A stretch of DNA of 64,000 nucleotides from Sphingomonas endophytica (GCF_001476895.1 NZ_LDTB01000006.1:1-64000), one strand, 5' to 3'; counted from the stretch's first letter, positions 1 to 9,524 are shown. Made by a program: numbers and translations. Notes: a model not told the origin generated them from the sequence alone.

Positions 1-54
1 GCCGCGGCAAAGCCGCGTCGTCAGACGGCGCTTCGCCCCGCTGACCGGGTTTGG

Positions 55-83
55 GCGGCCTGCGTCATAATGGCGCAGGCCGC
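55..83 (-). terminator. stem-loop downstream of the outer-membrane protein gene
   Basis: Perfect 10-bp inverted repeat (GCGGCCTGCG / CGCAGGCCGC) with a 9-nt loop, lying 9 nt past the stop codon of the minus-strand gene. No T-run follows, so it may be an mRNA-stabilising hairpin rather than a classic intrinsic terminator. Confidence 0.45.
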
Positions 84-91
84 TCGTCGCC

Positions 92-967
92 TCAGAACCG
101 GAACGCCGCCGTCGCCCGCAGGCTGTGCCAGCGGAACTGCTCGTCCGACCGCCGGAAGTCGGTCCCGTTCACCGTCCCGCCGTTCGTCGCATTGGTGAAG
201 GGCGTGCCCGCCGGCCCGGCCGCGCGGACGCGGAAGTCGTTATCGCGATACTGGTGATAGACATATTCCATGCCGATCGAGAAATTGTCCCCGATCCGCT
301 GTTCGATGCCGCCGCCGCCCTGGAAACCGAACTGGTTGCGCTTGCCGCTCTGGGTGAAGGAGTTGGTGCTCTGGCTCGACGAGAAGTCGCGATCGATCCG
401 CGCATAGGACGGCCCGAACGTGCCGTAGAACAGCGTCGAATCGTTGGGCGTATAGCCCGCCCGCGCGCGCACCGCGGCTTCCCAGTCGATCTCGCGGGTC
501 ATCACGTAATTGGCAGGGGTGGAGGAGAAGCCGGTCACGCTGTCGGTGATGTTGGTCTTCCCGAACTCGCCGACCACGCCGTACACGATCCGACCGACCT
601 GCGTGTCGAACCCGACGCGCGCATTGTACGACCAGCCGTCCTTGTCGTTGCGGCAGCCCGGGCCGCCGTTCTGCGGTCCCTGCGCGCCTTGTGCCTCGCC
701 GTTGCAGAAGCCGGGTGCGAAGGCGTTGGCACCGGCGCCGGTCAGGACGCTGTCGCCGAAGCGCCCGTCGAGATTGCGGTCGAACAAGATCGTCGAGCCG
801 CCATCGTTCGGCTGCACGTCATAGCCGCCGGACGCGCCGACATAGATGCCCGAAAAGCCGCGCGAGACGCCCGGATCGCGGTTCGGATTGTCCTGAGCGC
901 CCATGTCCTGCGCCGCAGCCGGGACCGCCACCAGCAACGTCGCCGCCGCGAGAAGATACGCCTTCAT
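92..967 (-). CDS. outer-membrane beta-barrel protein (opacity/OmpA-like porin family)
   Basis: A 291-residue protein with a clear Sec signal peptide (MKAYLLAAATLLVAVPAAAQ, cleavage after AAAQ) and alternating amphipathic strands ending in a C-terminal aromatic residue (ATAAFRF), typical of small outer-membrane beta-barrels. Segments such as YVGASGGYD, GVVGEFGKTN and YGTFGPSYARI resemble the repeated strands of opacity-type porins. The start at 967 was chosen because GGGAG lies 9 nt upstream and the signal peptide begins there; the reading frame stays open further upstream without a signal sequence. It is divergent from parE with about 150 bp between them. Specific ligand unknown. Confidence 0.8.
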   Translation of the reverse strand: MKAYLLAAATLLVAVPAAAQDMGAQDNPNRDPGVSRGFSGIYVGASGGYDVQPNDGGSTILFDRNLDGRFGDSVLTGAGANAFAPGFCNGEAQGAQGPQNGGPGCRNDKDGWSYNARVGFDTQVGRIVYGVVGEFGKTNITDSVTGFSSTPANYVMTREIDWEAAVRARAGYTPNDSTLFYGTFGPSYARIDRDFSSSQSTNSFTQSGKRNQFGFQGGGGIEQRIGDNFSIGMEYVYHQYRDNDFRVRAAGPAGTPFTNATNGGTVNGTDFRRSDEQFRWHSLRATAAFRF

Positions 968-1118
968 CCACTCAACTCCCTGAGATTTCACGCTCGGGCA
1001 ACGGCGGTGACATGGGTTATGTTGCGTGACGAAGCATTGCCGTGGCGCCATGTGGCCATGCTGCCACGACGAACGGTGTCGGTGGCGCCAGCGCCCGCGC
1101 CGCCGTATAGATGCGGCC

Positions 1119-3095
1119 ATGTCCGATCTCTTCGCGTCCGCCACTGCCGCCCCCGCCAATTACGATGCGTCGTCGATCGAGGTGCTGGAGGGGCTGGAGC
1201 CGGTGCGGCGGCGTCCGGGCATGTATGTCGGCGGCACCGACGAGCGCGCGATGCATCACCTTGCCGCCGAAGTGCTCGACAATGCGATGGACGAGGCGGT
1301 GGCGGGCCATGCGACCCGGATCGAAGTGACGCTGGATGTCGGCAACCGCCTGACGATCGTCGACAACGGGCGCGGGATGCCCGTCGATCCGCACCCGAAG
1401 TTCCCGGACAAATCGGCGCTGGAGGTCATCCTCTCGATGCTCCACTCGGGCGGCAAGTTTTCCGGCAAGGCCTATGCGACCTCGGGCGGTCTGCACGGCG
1501 TCGGCGTGTCGGTCGTCAACGCGCTGTCGAGCGACACGACCGTCGAGGTGGCGCGCGACCGGCAGTTATACCGCCAGCGCTTTTCGCGCGGGCAGACGCT
1601 GGGGCCGCTGGAAAATGTCGGCGCGGCGTCGAACCGGCGCGGCACGACCGTCAGCTTCGTGCCCGATACCGAAATCTTCGGCCCCGAATTGCTCTTCAAG
1701 CCGGCGCGCCTCTACAAGCTGGCACGGTCGAAGGCGTATCTGTTCGCGGGCGTCGAGATCCGCTGGAAGTGCGCGCCGGCGCTCATCACCGATGATACGC
1801 CTGCCGAGGCGGTATTCCAGTTCCCGGGCGGCCTGTCCGATCATTTGAAGGAGCAGATCGCCGGCCGCGAATGCGCGACCGCCGATTTCTTCGCCGGGCA
1901 GCAGGAGTTCCCGGATCATCAGGGCAAGGTGGAATGGGCGGTTGCCTGGCCGCTGTGGAGCGAGGGCAGCTACAGCTGGTATTGCAACACCATCCCGACC
2001 CCCGATGGCGGCACGCACGAGCAGGGCTTGCGACAGGCGCTGGTGCGCGGGCTTCGCCAGTTCGGCGATCTGGTCGGCAACAAGCGCGCGAAGGAACTGA
2101 CCGCCGACGACGTGATGGTCGGCAGCGAACTGATGCTGTCGGTCTTCATTCGCGAGCCGCAATTCCAGTCGCAGACCAAGGACCGGCTGACCTCGCCCGA
2201 AGCGGCGGGGCTGGTCGAGAAGGCGATGCGCGACCATTTCGACCATTGGCTCGGCCACAACATGGATCGGGGCAAGGCGCTGCTCGGCTATGTGCTGGAG
2301 CGGATGGACGAGCGGTTGCGGCGCAAGGCCGAGCGCGACGTGAAGCGCAAGACCGCGACGTCCGCGCGCAAGCTGCGCCTCCCCGGCAAGCTGACCGATT
2401 GCGCCGCCGACAGCCCGGACGGCACCGAATTGTTCATCGTCGAGGGCGATTCGGCGGGCGGCTCCGCGAAACAGGCGCGCGATCGCAAGACGCAGGCGAT
2501 CCTGCCGATCCGCGGCAAGATCCTGAACGTCGCTTCCGCGACCAGCGCCAAGATCCTCGCCAATCAGGAGATCGCCGACCTGATCCAGGCGCTCGGCTGC
2601 GGCACGCGCAAGGACTGCCGCCCCGAACAGCTCCGCTACGAACGCATCGTCATCATGACCGACGCCGATGTCGATGGCGCCCATATCGCGACTTTGCTGA
2701 TGACGTTCTTCTTCCAGGAGATGCCCGATCTGGTCCGACAGGGGCATCTCTATCTCGCGCAGCCGCCGCTCTATCGCCTGACGGCGGGCACCAAGAGCCT
2801 CTACGCCCGCGACGATGCGCACCGCGCCGAACTGGAGCGCACCGCGTTCCGGGGCAAGAAGGTGGAGGTCGGGCGCTTCAAGGGACTGGGCGAGATGAAC
2901 CCGTCGCAACTGCGCGAGACGACGATGGACCCCGCGAAACGCAGCATGATCCGCATCACCCTGCCGCAGGAATATGAGGAGCGCGCCGGCGTCAAGGATC
3001 TGGTCGATCGCCTGATGGGCACCAACCCCGCCCATCGCTTCGCCTTCATCCAGGAGAATGCCGCCCGGCTGGACGAGGAAGCGATCGACGCATGA
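1119..3095 (+). CDS. parE: DNA topoisomerase IV subunit B
   Basis: A 658-residue type IIA topoisomerase B subunit. It shows the GHKL ATPase start (VLEGLEPVRRRPGMYVGG), the N-box region (EVLDNAMDEA), the TOPRIM signature EGDSAGG (about residue 442) and the metal-binding DADVDGAH (about residue 515). The length and the absence of the long C-terminal insertion of GyrB favour ParE, which with ParC decatenates daughter chromosomes. The start at 1119 gives the usual ParE N-terminus (MSDLFAS). The stop overlaps the next start codon by 4 bp (ATGA), so the DUF1275 gene is probably co-translated. Confidence 0.93.
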   Translation: MSDLFASATAAPANYDASSIEVLEGLEPVRRRPGMYVGGTDERAMHHLAAEVLDNAMDEAVAGHATRIEVTLDVGNRLTIVDNGRGMPVDPHPKFPDKSALEVILSMLHSGGKFSGKAYATSGGLHGVGVSVVNALSSDTTVEVARDRQLYRQRFSRGQTLGPLENVGAASNRRGTTVSFVPDTEIFGPELLFKPARLYKLARSKAYLFAGVEIRWKCAPALITDDTPAEAVFQFPGGLSDHLKEQIAGRECATADFFAGQQEFPDHQGKVEWAVAWPLWSEGSYSWYCNTIPTPDGGTHEQGLRQALVRGLRQFGDLVGNKRAKELTADDVMVGSELMLSVFIREPQFQSQTKDRLTSPEAAGLVEKAMRDHFDHWLGHNMDRGKALLGYVLERMDERLRRKAERDVKRKTATSARKLRLPGKLTDCAADSPDGTELFIVEGDSAGGSAKQARDRKTQAILPIRGKILNVASATSAKILANQEIADLIQALGCGTRKDCRPEQLRYERIVIMTDADVDGAHIATLLMTFFFQEMPDLVRQGHLYLAQPPLYRLTAGTKSLYARDDAHRAELERTAFRGKKVEVGRFKGLGEMNPSQLRETTMDPAKRSMIRITLPQEYEERAGVKDLVDRLMGTNPAHRFAFIQENAARLDEEAIDA

Positions 3096-3724
3096 GGTAT
3101 CATCCCTCCCGCGACTGGTGGCTGGCGGTCGGACTGGCGACGCTGGCGGGGTATGTCGATGCGATCGGCTTCCTGCATCTCAGCGGCTTCTTCGTGTCGT
3201 TCATGAGCGGGAATACCACGCAACTGGCGGTCGGGGTCGCCCGTCGCTCGGGCGCGGCGACGACGGCCGGCGGGCTGGTGCTGGGGTTCGTCGCCGGGGT
3301 GGTGCTGGGCGAGGTGCTGGGGCGTGCGAGCGGCACGTGGCGGCGGCCGGTGGTGATCGCGGCGAGCGCGGCGCTGCTGGCGCTGGCGACCGTGGTGCCG
3401 ATGCCCGCGCCGGGGGTGGCGGTGCTTGCCGGCGCGATGGGTGCGCTGAATGCGGTGTTCCTCCGCGATGGCGAGGTGAGCATCGGCGTCACCTATATCA
3501 CCGGCACGCTGGTGAAGTTCGGGCAGCATCTGGCGGCGGTGCTGATCGGGGACGAGCCGTTCGCATCGTGCGTGCCCTATCTGCTGCTCTGGGTCGGGCT
3601 GGTCGGCGGCGGGGTGATCGGGGCGGGCACCTTTGCCGCCGGGCCGGTCGCCGCGCTCTGGTATGCGGCGGTCGCGGCGGGCGGGTTGGCCATGGTGTCG
3701 ATCGCGGTGCGCGATCCGCGCTGA
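3092..3724 (+). CDS. DUF1275 (YoaK-like) membrane protein
   Basis: A 210-residue integral membrane protein of the YoaK/DUF1275 family. The N-terminus GYVDAIGFLHLSGFFVSFMSGNTTQL carries the family hallmark GYxDAxxFL...FxSFMSGNT split over the first helix pair, followed by about five further hydrophobic segments. Function in the family is unknown. It overlaps the parE stop by 4 bp, which suggests transcriptional and translational coupling, although no functional link is known. Confidence 0.85.
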   Translation: MRYHPSRDWWLAVGLATLAGYVDAIGFLHLSGFFVSFMSGNTTQLAVGVARRSGAATTAGGLVLGFVAGVVLGEVLGRASGTWRRPVVIAASAALLALATVVPMPAPGVAVLAGAMGALNAVFLRDGEVSIGVTYITGTLVKFGQHLAAVLIGDEPFASCVPYLLLWVGLVGGGVIGAGTFAAGPVAALWYAAVAAGGLAMVSIAVRDPR

Positions 3725-3769
3725 CGCGGTGTTGTTCGCGCGCCTGTTTGCCTCTACAAGGCCCGGCGA

Positions 3770-3792
3770 GGGCGGTCCGTGTCGGGCCGCCC
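3770..3792 (+). terminator. hairpin between DUF1275 gene and argD
   Basis: Inverted repeat GGGCGGTCC / GGGCCGCCC with a 5-nt loop (one G-T pair), followed by a pyrimidine-rich CTTTCGT. It could end the parE-DUF1275 transcript or act in the argD leader. It sits 24 nt upstream of the argD start. Confidence 0.4.
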
Positions 3793-3815
3793 GCTTTCGT
3801 TGAGGAGAAGACCCC

Positions 3816-5018
3816 GTGTCGCCTGACGCATCCATTCCGCCGTTGATGCCCGTCTACCCGCGGTGTGGCGTGCGACCGGTGCGAGGGGAGGGCGTCTATC
3901 TCTACGGCGAGGACGGCCAGCAATATCTGGACTTCGCCAGCGGCATCGCGGTCAACGCGCTCGGCCACGGCCATCCGGCGCTCACGAAGGCGATCACCGA
4001 GCAGGCCGCGACGCTGATGCACGTCAGCAACCTGTACGGCAGCCCGCAGGGCGAGCATTTCGCGCAGCGGCTGGTCGACCACACCTTCGCCGACACGGTG
4101 TTCTTCACCAATTCGGGTGCCGAGGCGGTGGAATGCGCGATCAAGACCGCGCGCCGCTATCATTTCGCCAACGGCAACCCGGAGCGGACCGACCTCATCA
4201 CCTTCGACACCGCCTTCCACGGGCGGACGCTGGGGACGATCTCGGCCACCAACCAGCCGAAGATGCGCGACGGGTTCGAGCCGCTGCTGCCGGGCTTCAA
4301 ATACGCGCAGTTCAACGACCTCGACGGTGCGCTGGCGCTGATCGACGGTAACACCGCCGGTTTCCTGGTCGAGCCGATCCAGGGCGAGGGCGGTATCCGC
4401 CCGGCGAGCGAAGAGTTCCTGCGCGGTCTGCGCAAGGCGTGCGACGAGCACGGCCTGCTGCTGGTCCTCGACGAGGTGCAGGCGGGCTATGGCCGCACCG
4501 GCAAGTTCTTCGCGCATGAACTCTACGGCATCACGCCCGACATCATGGCGGCGGCCAAGGGCATCGGCGGCGGTTTCCCTCTCGGCGCGTGCCTCGCCAC
4601 CGCCGAGGCGGCGAAGGGCATGGTGTTCGGCACGCACGGCTCCACGTACGGCGGCAACCCGCTGGCGATGGCGGCCGGCGAAGCGGTGCTCGACGTCATC
4701 CTGGGCGACGGCTTCCTTGATCACGTCACGCAGATGGGCGCGCGGCTGCGGTCGTCGCTGGAGCAGTTGATCCCGAACCACGACACGCTGTTCGATTCGG
4801 TGCGCGGGCACGGGCTGATGCTCGGCCTGAAGCTGAAGAGCGACAGCCGCCGCTTCGTCGCGCACTGCCGGGATCATCACGGGCTGCTGCTGGTCGCGGC
4901 CGGCGAGAACGTCGTTCGCATCCTGCCGCCGCTGGTGATCGACGAAAGCCATATCGCCGAATGCGTCGAGAAGCTGAGCGAAGCGGCGCGGGTGTACGTG
5001 CCGGTCGCCGACGATTGA
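3816..5018 (+). CDS. argD: acetylornithine aminotransferase family protein
   Basis: A 400-residue class-III PLP aminotransferase. Visible are the N-terminal family pattern ([21 protein letters not shown]), the PLP phosphate-binding NSGAEAVE, the Asp of the pyridine-nitrogen contact ([12 protein letters not shown]) and the Schiff-base Lys in [14 protein letters not shown]. Immediate proximity to argF, 40 nt downstream, points to N-acetylornithine 5-aminotransferase in arginine synthesis; such enzymes often also act on succinyl-diaminopimelate. The start is GTG at 3816, supported by GAGGAG nine nt upstream. Confidence 0.9.
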   Translation: MSPDASIPPLMPVYPRCGVRPVRGEGVYLYGEDGQQYLDFASGIAVNALGHGHPALTKAITEQAATLMHVSNLYGSPQGEHFAQRLVDHTFADTVFFTNSGAEAVECAIKTARRYHFANGNPERTDLITFDTAFHGRTLGTISATNQPKMRDGFEPLLPGFKYAQFNDLDGALALIDGNTAGFLVEPIQGEGGIRPASEEFLRGLRKACDEHGLLLVLDEVQAGYGRTGKFFAHELYGITPDIMAAAKGIGGGFPLGACLATAEAAKGMVFGTHGSTYGGNPLAMAAGEAVLDVILGDGFLDHVTQMGARLRSSLEQLIPNHDTLFDSVRGHGLMLGLKLKSDSRRFVAHCRDHHGLLLVAAGENVVRILPPLVIDESHIAECVEKLSEAARVYVPVADD

Positions 5019-5058
5019 TGGCCTGAACCCCGTCGTCGAACGGGGAAGGGGGAACAAG

Positions 5059-5976
5059 ATGCGCCACTTTCTGAATCTTACCGACGCCGGGCCGGACTCG
5101 ATCGCCGCGATGCTCGACGATGCGCTGACCCGCAAGCGGGCGCGCGCCGGCTGGACGAAGGGGCGCGTCGATGCCGACGCGCCGCTGGCGGGCCATGTGC
5201 TGGCGATGATCTTCGAGAAGAACTCGACCCGCACCCGCGTCAGCTTCGACATGGCCATCCGCCAGCTCGGCGGTCAGTCGATCGTGATGGAGGCCGGACA
5301 GATGCAGCTCGGTCGCGGCGAAACCGTCGCCGACACCGCGCGCGTCCTCTCGGGCTATGTCGATGCGATCATGATCCGCACCGACGATCACGCCAAGGTC
5401 GAGGAGATGGCGCAGTACGCGACCGTCCCCGTCATCAACGGCCTGACCGACGCGTCGCATCCGTGCCAGATCATGGCCGACCTGCTAACGATCATCGAAA
5501 GCGGCAAGGCGCTGCCCGGGCTCAAGGTCGCATGGCTGGGCGACGGCAACAATGTCCTGGCCTCGATCGTCGAGGCGGCGGCGCTGATGCGCTTCGATGT
5601 CGTCGCCGCCTGTCCGCAGGGTTTTCAGCCCGAGGAAGAAGCGATCGTCCGCGCCAATGGCCGCGCGCGCGTCGTCTCCGACCCACGCGAGGCGGTGGAG
5701 GGCGCGGACATCATCGTCACCGACACCTGGATCTCGATGGGGCAGGCCCATGCCGAGACCAAGCTGGCGGCGATGATGCCCTATCAGGTCGATGCCGCGC
5801 TGATCGCGATGGCGAAGCCCGATGCGAAGTTCCTCCACTGCCTGCCCGCGCATCGCGGTGAGGAAGTGACGCCGGAGGTCATCGACGGCCCGCAGTCGCT
5901 GATCTGGGCGGAGGCGGAGAACCGGCTCCACGCGCAGAAATCGATCCTGCGCTGGTGCCTCGGCCAGATCGGTTGA
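5059..5976 (+). CDS. argF: ornithine carbamoyltransferase
   Basis: A 305-residue enzyme that joins carbamoyl phosphate and ornithine to make citrulline. Diagnostic motifs are the carbamoyl-phosphate loop STRTR (in [12 protein letters not shown]), HPCQ (in SHPCQIMAD), DGNNV, and [10 protein letters not shown] with the ornithine-binding Cys. It lies 40 nt after argD in the same direction, a common arginine pair in sphingomonads. A GGGGGAA Shine-Dalgarno-like stretch precedes the ATG. Confidence 0.95.
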   Translation: MRHFLNLTDAGPDSIAAMLDDALTRKRARAGWTKGRVDADAPLAGHVLAMIFEKNSTRTRVSFDMAIRQLGGQSIVMEAGQMQLGRGETVADTARVLSGYVDAIMIRTDDHAKVEEMAQYATVPVINGLTDASHPCQIMADLLTIIESGKALPGLKVAWLGDGNNVLASIVEAAALMRFDVVAACPQGFQPEEEAIVRANGRARVVSDPREAVEGADIIVTDTWISMGQAHAETKLAAMMPYQVDAALIAMAKPDAKFLHCLPAHRGEEVTPEVIDGPQSLIWAEAENRLHAQKSILRWCLGQIG

Positions 5977-6040
5977 TCGCGGCGGCCGCCGTTACCAGAT
6001 AAGGGGCGTTGCCGCTCGGTCGGGCGGCCCCCAACCCCTC

Positions 6041-6134
6041 CGTCATCCCGGCGCAGGCCGGGATCCATATCTCCGGGGACACGGAGGCCGCCGTAGTCGC
6101 GGCGCGTTGGATCCCGGCACGCGCCGGGATGACG
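6041..6134. repeat. dispersed inverted-repeat element, copy A
   Basis: Two nearly identical 27-bp arms in inverted orientation. The left arm starts CGTCATCCCGGCGCAGG and ends GGGATCCA; the right arm is its reverse complement with about two mismatches; the loop is about 40 bp. The same arms recur at 45887-45981 and 49498-49592. It lies between argF and hslO. This is the kind of genome-wide palindromic repeat common in alphaproteobacteria; it encodes nothing. Confidence 0.85.
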
Positions 6135-6166
6135 GCAGCGGCTGGGCGATCGTTGCACGAGGAATT

Positions 6167-7084
6167 ATGAGCGAAACCCCCGATCTCGCCACCCCCGATC
6201 TGGATCGCGCGCTCGGCTTCACCATTCCCGGTCGCCACGCGCGCGGTCGTGTGGTGCGGCTGGGGCCGACGCTCGACGCGATCCTGTCCGCACATGCTTA
6301 TCCCCCCGCGATCGAAAAGCTGCTGGCCGAGGCGTTGACGCTGACCGCGCTGATCGGCGCGACGCTGAAGGATCCCGCCGGCCAGCTCACCATGCAGACG
6401 CAGACGCAGGACGGCATCGTGACCTTGCTGGTCTGCGACTGGCGCGGCGGCGAGGTGCGCGGCTACGTCCAGTTCGATTCGGAGAAGCTCGCCGCCGGCC
6501 CCGCCGATCCGACGCTGTTCGCGTTGTTCGGGCCGGGCTATCTCGCGATCACCTTCGACCTCGCCAGCACCGGCGAGCGATATCAGGGCATCGTGCCGCT
6601 CGACGGCGATACCCTCGCCGAGGCGGCGCAAAGCTACTTCTACCAGTCCGAGCAGATTCCGACGCTGGTGCGGGTCGGCCTGCAAAAGGCGGCGGACGGC
6701 ACATGCGTCGCCGGCGGGCTGCTGCTCCAGCATCTGCCTGAGGGGGAGGAGGGGCGCGAACGGCTGCATACCAAGCTCGATCATCCCGAGTGGGAGCATG
6801 TCGAGGCGCTGGGCCGGACGATCGCGGTCGAGGAACTCGCCGACGCCACGCTGCCGTTCGAGACGCTCATCTGGCGGCTGTTCAACGAGGAAAGCGAGGT
6901 GCGCGTGCTGGAGGGGCAGGGCGTCACGCGCGGCTGCCGCTGCACGCTGGAGCATATCCGCTCCGTGCTGGCGCGCTTCCCCTTGGAACAGCGGCTGGAG
7001 ATGGCCGATGCGGACGGCGTGATCGCGGTCGACTGCGCCTTCTGCTCGACGGTGTTCCCGATGAAGGCCGACGAACTGGCGTAA
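6167..7084 (+). CDS. hslO: redox-regulated chaperone Hsp33
   Basis: A 305-residue cytosolic holdase chaperone activated by oxidation. The C-terminal redox-switch domain carries the four zinc cysteines as CRC (in RGCRCTLEH) and CAFC (in VDCAFCSTVF). The N-terminal part matches Hsp33 (MQTQTQDGIVTLLVCDWRGGEVRGY appears around residues 80-105). The start at 6167 follows GAGGAATT and yields MSETPDL; upstream codons fall inside repeat copy A and are unlikely to be translated. Confidence 0.92.
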   Translation: MSETPDLATPDLDRALGFTIPGRHARGRVVRLGPTLDAILSAHAYPPAIEKLLAEALTLTALIGATLKDPAGQLTMQTQTQDGIVTLLVCDWRGGEVRGYVQFDSEKLAAGPADPTLFALFGPGYLAITFDLASTGERYQGIVPLDGDTLAEAAQSYFYQSEQIPTLVRVGLQKAADGTCVAGGLLLQHLPEGEEGRERLHTKLDHPEWEHVEALGRTIAVEELADATLPFETLIWRLFNEESEVRVLEGQGVTRGCRCTLEHIRSVLARFPLEQRLEMADADGVIAVDCAFCSTVFPMKADELA

Positions 7085-7129
7085 TCGTCCCCCCGCCGCG
7101 TCGAACAGGAACGACCGGCGTTTCTGCCT

Positions 7130-7249
7130 AACTCTTCATTAACCTTTATCTCCCATAAGGAAGCCATGCTGTTTCGGCGGCATGCTCTCTCCCCCGCCCG
7201 GACGACGGGCATCCTGCGGGTCGCCGAATACGGCGACCCGTTCTTTTTT
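7130..7249 (+). ncRNA. possible small RNA or 3-prime leader with terminator
   Basis: The 228-bp gap between hslO and queC holds an AT-rich stretch (TTCATTAACCTTTATC near 7134), then a short hairpin (CATGC / GCATG), a pyrimidine-rich single-stranded run (CTCTCTCCCCC) and a strong terminator at 7218-7249. The layout of promoter-like DNA, C-rich loop and terminator fits a small RNA, but it could equally be the hslO 3-prime end. No match to a named family could be made by eye. Confidence 0.3.
7218..7249 (+). terminator. intrinsic terminator upstream of queC
   Basis: GGGTCGCC-GAATAC-GGCGACCC, a perfect 8-bp stem with a 6-nt loop followed by GTTCTTTTTT. This is a textbook Rho-independent terminator reading in the plus direction, 62 nt before queC. 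Confidence 0.85.
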
Positions 7250-7311
7250 GGTCCTGTCGCGCATCGACGGCGGTTGCACTCCGCAGGGGCAGGGCCTAGC
7301 TCGCCCGCATC

Positions 7312-8010
7312 ATGACCAGTCCTACTCCTGCGGTCGCGCTCGTTTCGGGCGGGCTCGACTCCCTGGTTTCCGCCGCTCTTGCGCGTGAGGCCGGGCATCC
7401 GCTGCTGGCGCTGTCGATCGACTATAATCAGCGGCATCAGGTCGAACTGGCGGCGGCGCGCCGCATCGCGCGCGCGCTCGGCGCGGTCCGGCACGTCGTC
7501 CTGCCGATCGACCTGTCGGCGTTCGGCGGTTCGGCGCTGACCGACGAATCGATCGCGGTGCCCAAGGAAGGCGTCGGCGACGCGATCCCCGTCACCTATG
7601 TGCCGGCACGCAACACGATCTTTCTCAGCCTCGCCTTGGGCTGGGCGGAGGCGGCCGGTGCGCGCGACGTGTTTCTGGGCGTCAATGCGCTCGATTATTC
7701 GGGCTATCCCGACTGCCGCCCGGAGTTCATTTCGGCGTTCGAACATCTGGCCGAACTGGCGACCAAGGCGGGCGTCGAAGGCGCGCCGTTCCGGTTTCAC
7801 GCGCCGCTTCAGCACATGACCAAGGCGGATATCGTGCGTGAGGGCGCACGGCTGGGGCTGGACATGGGGATGAGCTGGTCATGCTACGATCCCGCGCCGG
7901 GCGCGAAGCATTGCGGCCTGTGCGACAGCTGCCGGTTGCGTCACAAGGGATTCGAGGAAGCGGGAATCGCGGACCCGACCGATTATGCGGTGATCCCGCC
8001 GCTGTCATGA
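7312..8010 (+). CDS. queC: 7-cyano-7-deazaguanine synthase
   Basis: A 232-residue ATP-dependent enzyme that turns 7-carboxy-7-deazaguanine into preQ0 in queuosine synthesis. It has the PP-loop SGGLDS near the N-terminus and the C-terminal zinc site with four cysteines (SWSCYDPAP...[12 protein letters not shown]). It is followed 10 nt later by queE, the preceding enzyme in the pathway. Confidence 0.95.
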   Translation: MTSPTPAVALVSGGLDSLVSAALAREAGHPLLALSIDYNQRHQVELAAARRIARALGAVRHVVLPIDLSAFGGSALTDESIAVPKEGVGDAIPVTYVPARNTIFLSLALGWAEAAGARDVFLGVNALDYSGYPDCRPEFISAFEHLAELATKAGVEGAPFRFHAPLQHMTKADIVREGARLGLDMGMSWSCYDPAPGAKHCGLCDSCRLRHKGFEEAGIADPTDYAVIPPLS

Positions 8011-8020
8011 GCCGCGCGTC

Positions 8021-8653
8021 GTGAGCTACGCCGTCAAGGAAATGTTCCTGACCCTTCAGGGGGAAGGTGTGCAGGCCGGTCGGCGCGCGGTGTTCGTGCG
8101 CTTCGCCGGCTGCAACCTGTGGTCGGGGCGCGAGCAGGACCGCGCAGCCGCCGTCTGCCGCTTCTGCGACACCGATTTCGTCGGGACGGACGGGCTGGGC
8201 GGTGGCAAGTTCGCCGACGCGGCGGCGCTGGTCGCCGCGGTGGAGGGCTTTTGGGGCGGGGGGGACGCGCGACGCTTCGTGGTGCTGACCGGCGGTGAGC
8301 CGATGCTCCAGATCGACGACGCGCTGGTCGATGCCCTGCACGGCGCCGGGTTCGAGATCGCGATCGAGAGCAACGGCACGCTCGCGGTGCATCCCGGCAT
8401 CGACTGGGTGTGCATCAGTCCCAAGGCCGGCAGCGAGACGGTGCAGCGGCGCGGCGACGAATTGAAGCTGGTGTGGCCGCAGGCCGGCAGCGATATCGAG
8501 GCGATCGAGCGCTGGGACTTCGCGCACTTCCTTCTCCAGCCGCTCGACGACGCGAAGGGGCAGGAGAATGTCGCGGCGGCGATGGCCGTGGTGATGGAGC
8601 GGCCGCGCTGGCGCCTGTCGCTTCAGACCCACAAGCTGCTCGGCCTGCGCTGA
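8021..8653 (+). CDS. queE: 7-carboxy-7-deazaguanine synthase, radical SAM
   Basis: A 210-residue radical-SAM enzyme converting 6-carboxytetrahydropterin to 7-carboxy-7-deazaguanine. The cluster cysteines are spaced C-x14-C-x2-C (CNLW...VCRFC), the QueE-specific variant of the radical-SAM motif, followed by FCDTDF and the SAM-binding TGGEP. The start is GTG at 8021, 10 nt after queC, so the two form an operon. queD and queF are not in the window. Confidence 0.93.
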   Translation: MSYAVKEMFLTLQGEGVQAGRRAVFVRFAGCNLWSGREQDRAAAVCRFCDTDFVGTDGLGGGKFADAAALVAAVEGFWGGGDARRFVVLTGGEPMLQIDDALVDALHGAGFEIAIESNGTLAVHPGIDWVCISPKAGSETVQRRGDELKLVWPQAGSDIEAIERWDFAHFLLQPLDDAKGQENVAAAMAVVMERPRWRLSLQTHKLLGLR

Positions 8654-8661
8654 TCGCGGGC

Positions 8662-8685
8662 GGGGGCGTCCGGCCGGGCGCCCCC
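8662..8685. terminator. hairpin between convergent queE and minus-strand gene
   Basis: GGGGGCG / CGCCCCC with a 10-nt loop in the 42-bp convergent gap. Very G+C-rich but without a T-run on either strand; it may help to end both transcripts. Confidence 0.4.
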
Positions 8686-8695
8686 GTCGGCCGGA

Positions 8696-9385
8696 TCAGC
8701 GCGCCGCGTAGGTGACGGCTCCGAACGGCTCGCCGCACTTCTTCACGACGAACGCGTCCTTCTTCCAGCACGCCTTGTCGAAACGCGGCAGGAACGCCGG
8801 CGGCAGGCGGACCTCCCAGCGCGGGAATTGCTGCTCGCCCCATGGGGTCAGGCTGTTGCGGACTTCGCGCATCCGGCCGAGCGCGATCTCGCCGAACGAG
8901 CCGCGCGGTGCATACAGCGCATCGCGCCCGATGCTCGACGTGGTGGTGCAAAAACCATATTGCGCCGCCACGGTCGCAAATCCCGAATAGGTGCGCGTGC
9001 CGAACTGGTCGAGCGCGTTCTGCCCGTCCTTTTTGGTCTTGGCGACCCGCTCGAAATACTTGCCGAGCATCGCATAGGAGCTGGCCAGCTCCTGCTTGTG
9101 ATCTGCCAGAATGGCGTTGTAATTCTGCACGGTCAGCAGCGACGGCTCGAACTGGCATTGCAGCGCTGCGACGTTCAGCGCGGCCCGCATGTTCCACACC
9201 ATCGCCGCGCGCAGTTCCTCGGGCGTCGCGCCGGGCAGCATCTGGCCGATCCCGGGTTCGTCGCCCCGCACACGCTCCCCGCGCAGATCCTTGCTCTTGA
9301 AAAAGAATTGTGCCGTGGCGGGCGTCGCGATCAGCACACCCGCCGCCAGCGCCGCCACGGCACCGGCGATCCCCACCTTTTGCAT
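8696..9385 (-). CDS. secreted protein of unknown function
   Basis: A 229-residue protein with a Sec signal peptide (MQKVGIAGAVAALAAGVLIATPATAQ). The mature part is mixed alpha-helical with four cysteines (CQFE, YGFCTT, KACWKK, KKCGEP), probably two disulfides in the periplasm. I do not recognise the family. The ATG at 9385 was preferred over a GTG nine nt upstream because GGAG is then 8 nt away. It is convergent with queE and downstream of the Met-rich lipoprotein gene, from which it is separated by a terminator. Confidence 0.75.
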   Translation of the reverse strand: MQKVGIAGAVAALAAGVLIATPATAQFFFKSKDLRGERVRGDEPGIGQMLPGATPEELRAAMVWNMRAALNVAALQCQFEPSLLTVQNYNAILADHKQELASSYAMLGKYFERVAKTKKDGQNALDQFGTRTYSGFATVAAQYGFCTTTSSIGRDALYAPRGSFGEIALGRMREVRNSLTPWGEQQFPRWEVRLPPAFLPRFDKACWKKDAFVVKKCGEPFGAVTYAAR

Positions 9386-9524
9386 TCCGAACACTCCTCG
9401 CGCGCGGCCGCGACCGCATGACTGTCTTTACGGCAAATCATCAGCCGGGCCCAAGCGCAATCTGCCGCGTATCGGATTCGGTTCGGCGCAAATCAGTTGC
9501 CTCGGCGCATAGTTGTTCGGGTGG

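Noticed and set aside
125..1795. Plus-strand open frame opposite the outer-membrane protein running into parE.
   Set aside because: Wrong-frame Arg/Ala-rich text; the true genes lie on the minus strand (92-967) and in another plus frame (1119 onward).
1119..3095. Considered as gyrB.
   Set aside because: Length of 658 residues and general likeness favour ParE; alphaproteobacterial GyrB is usually around 800 residues.
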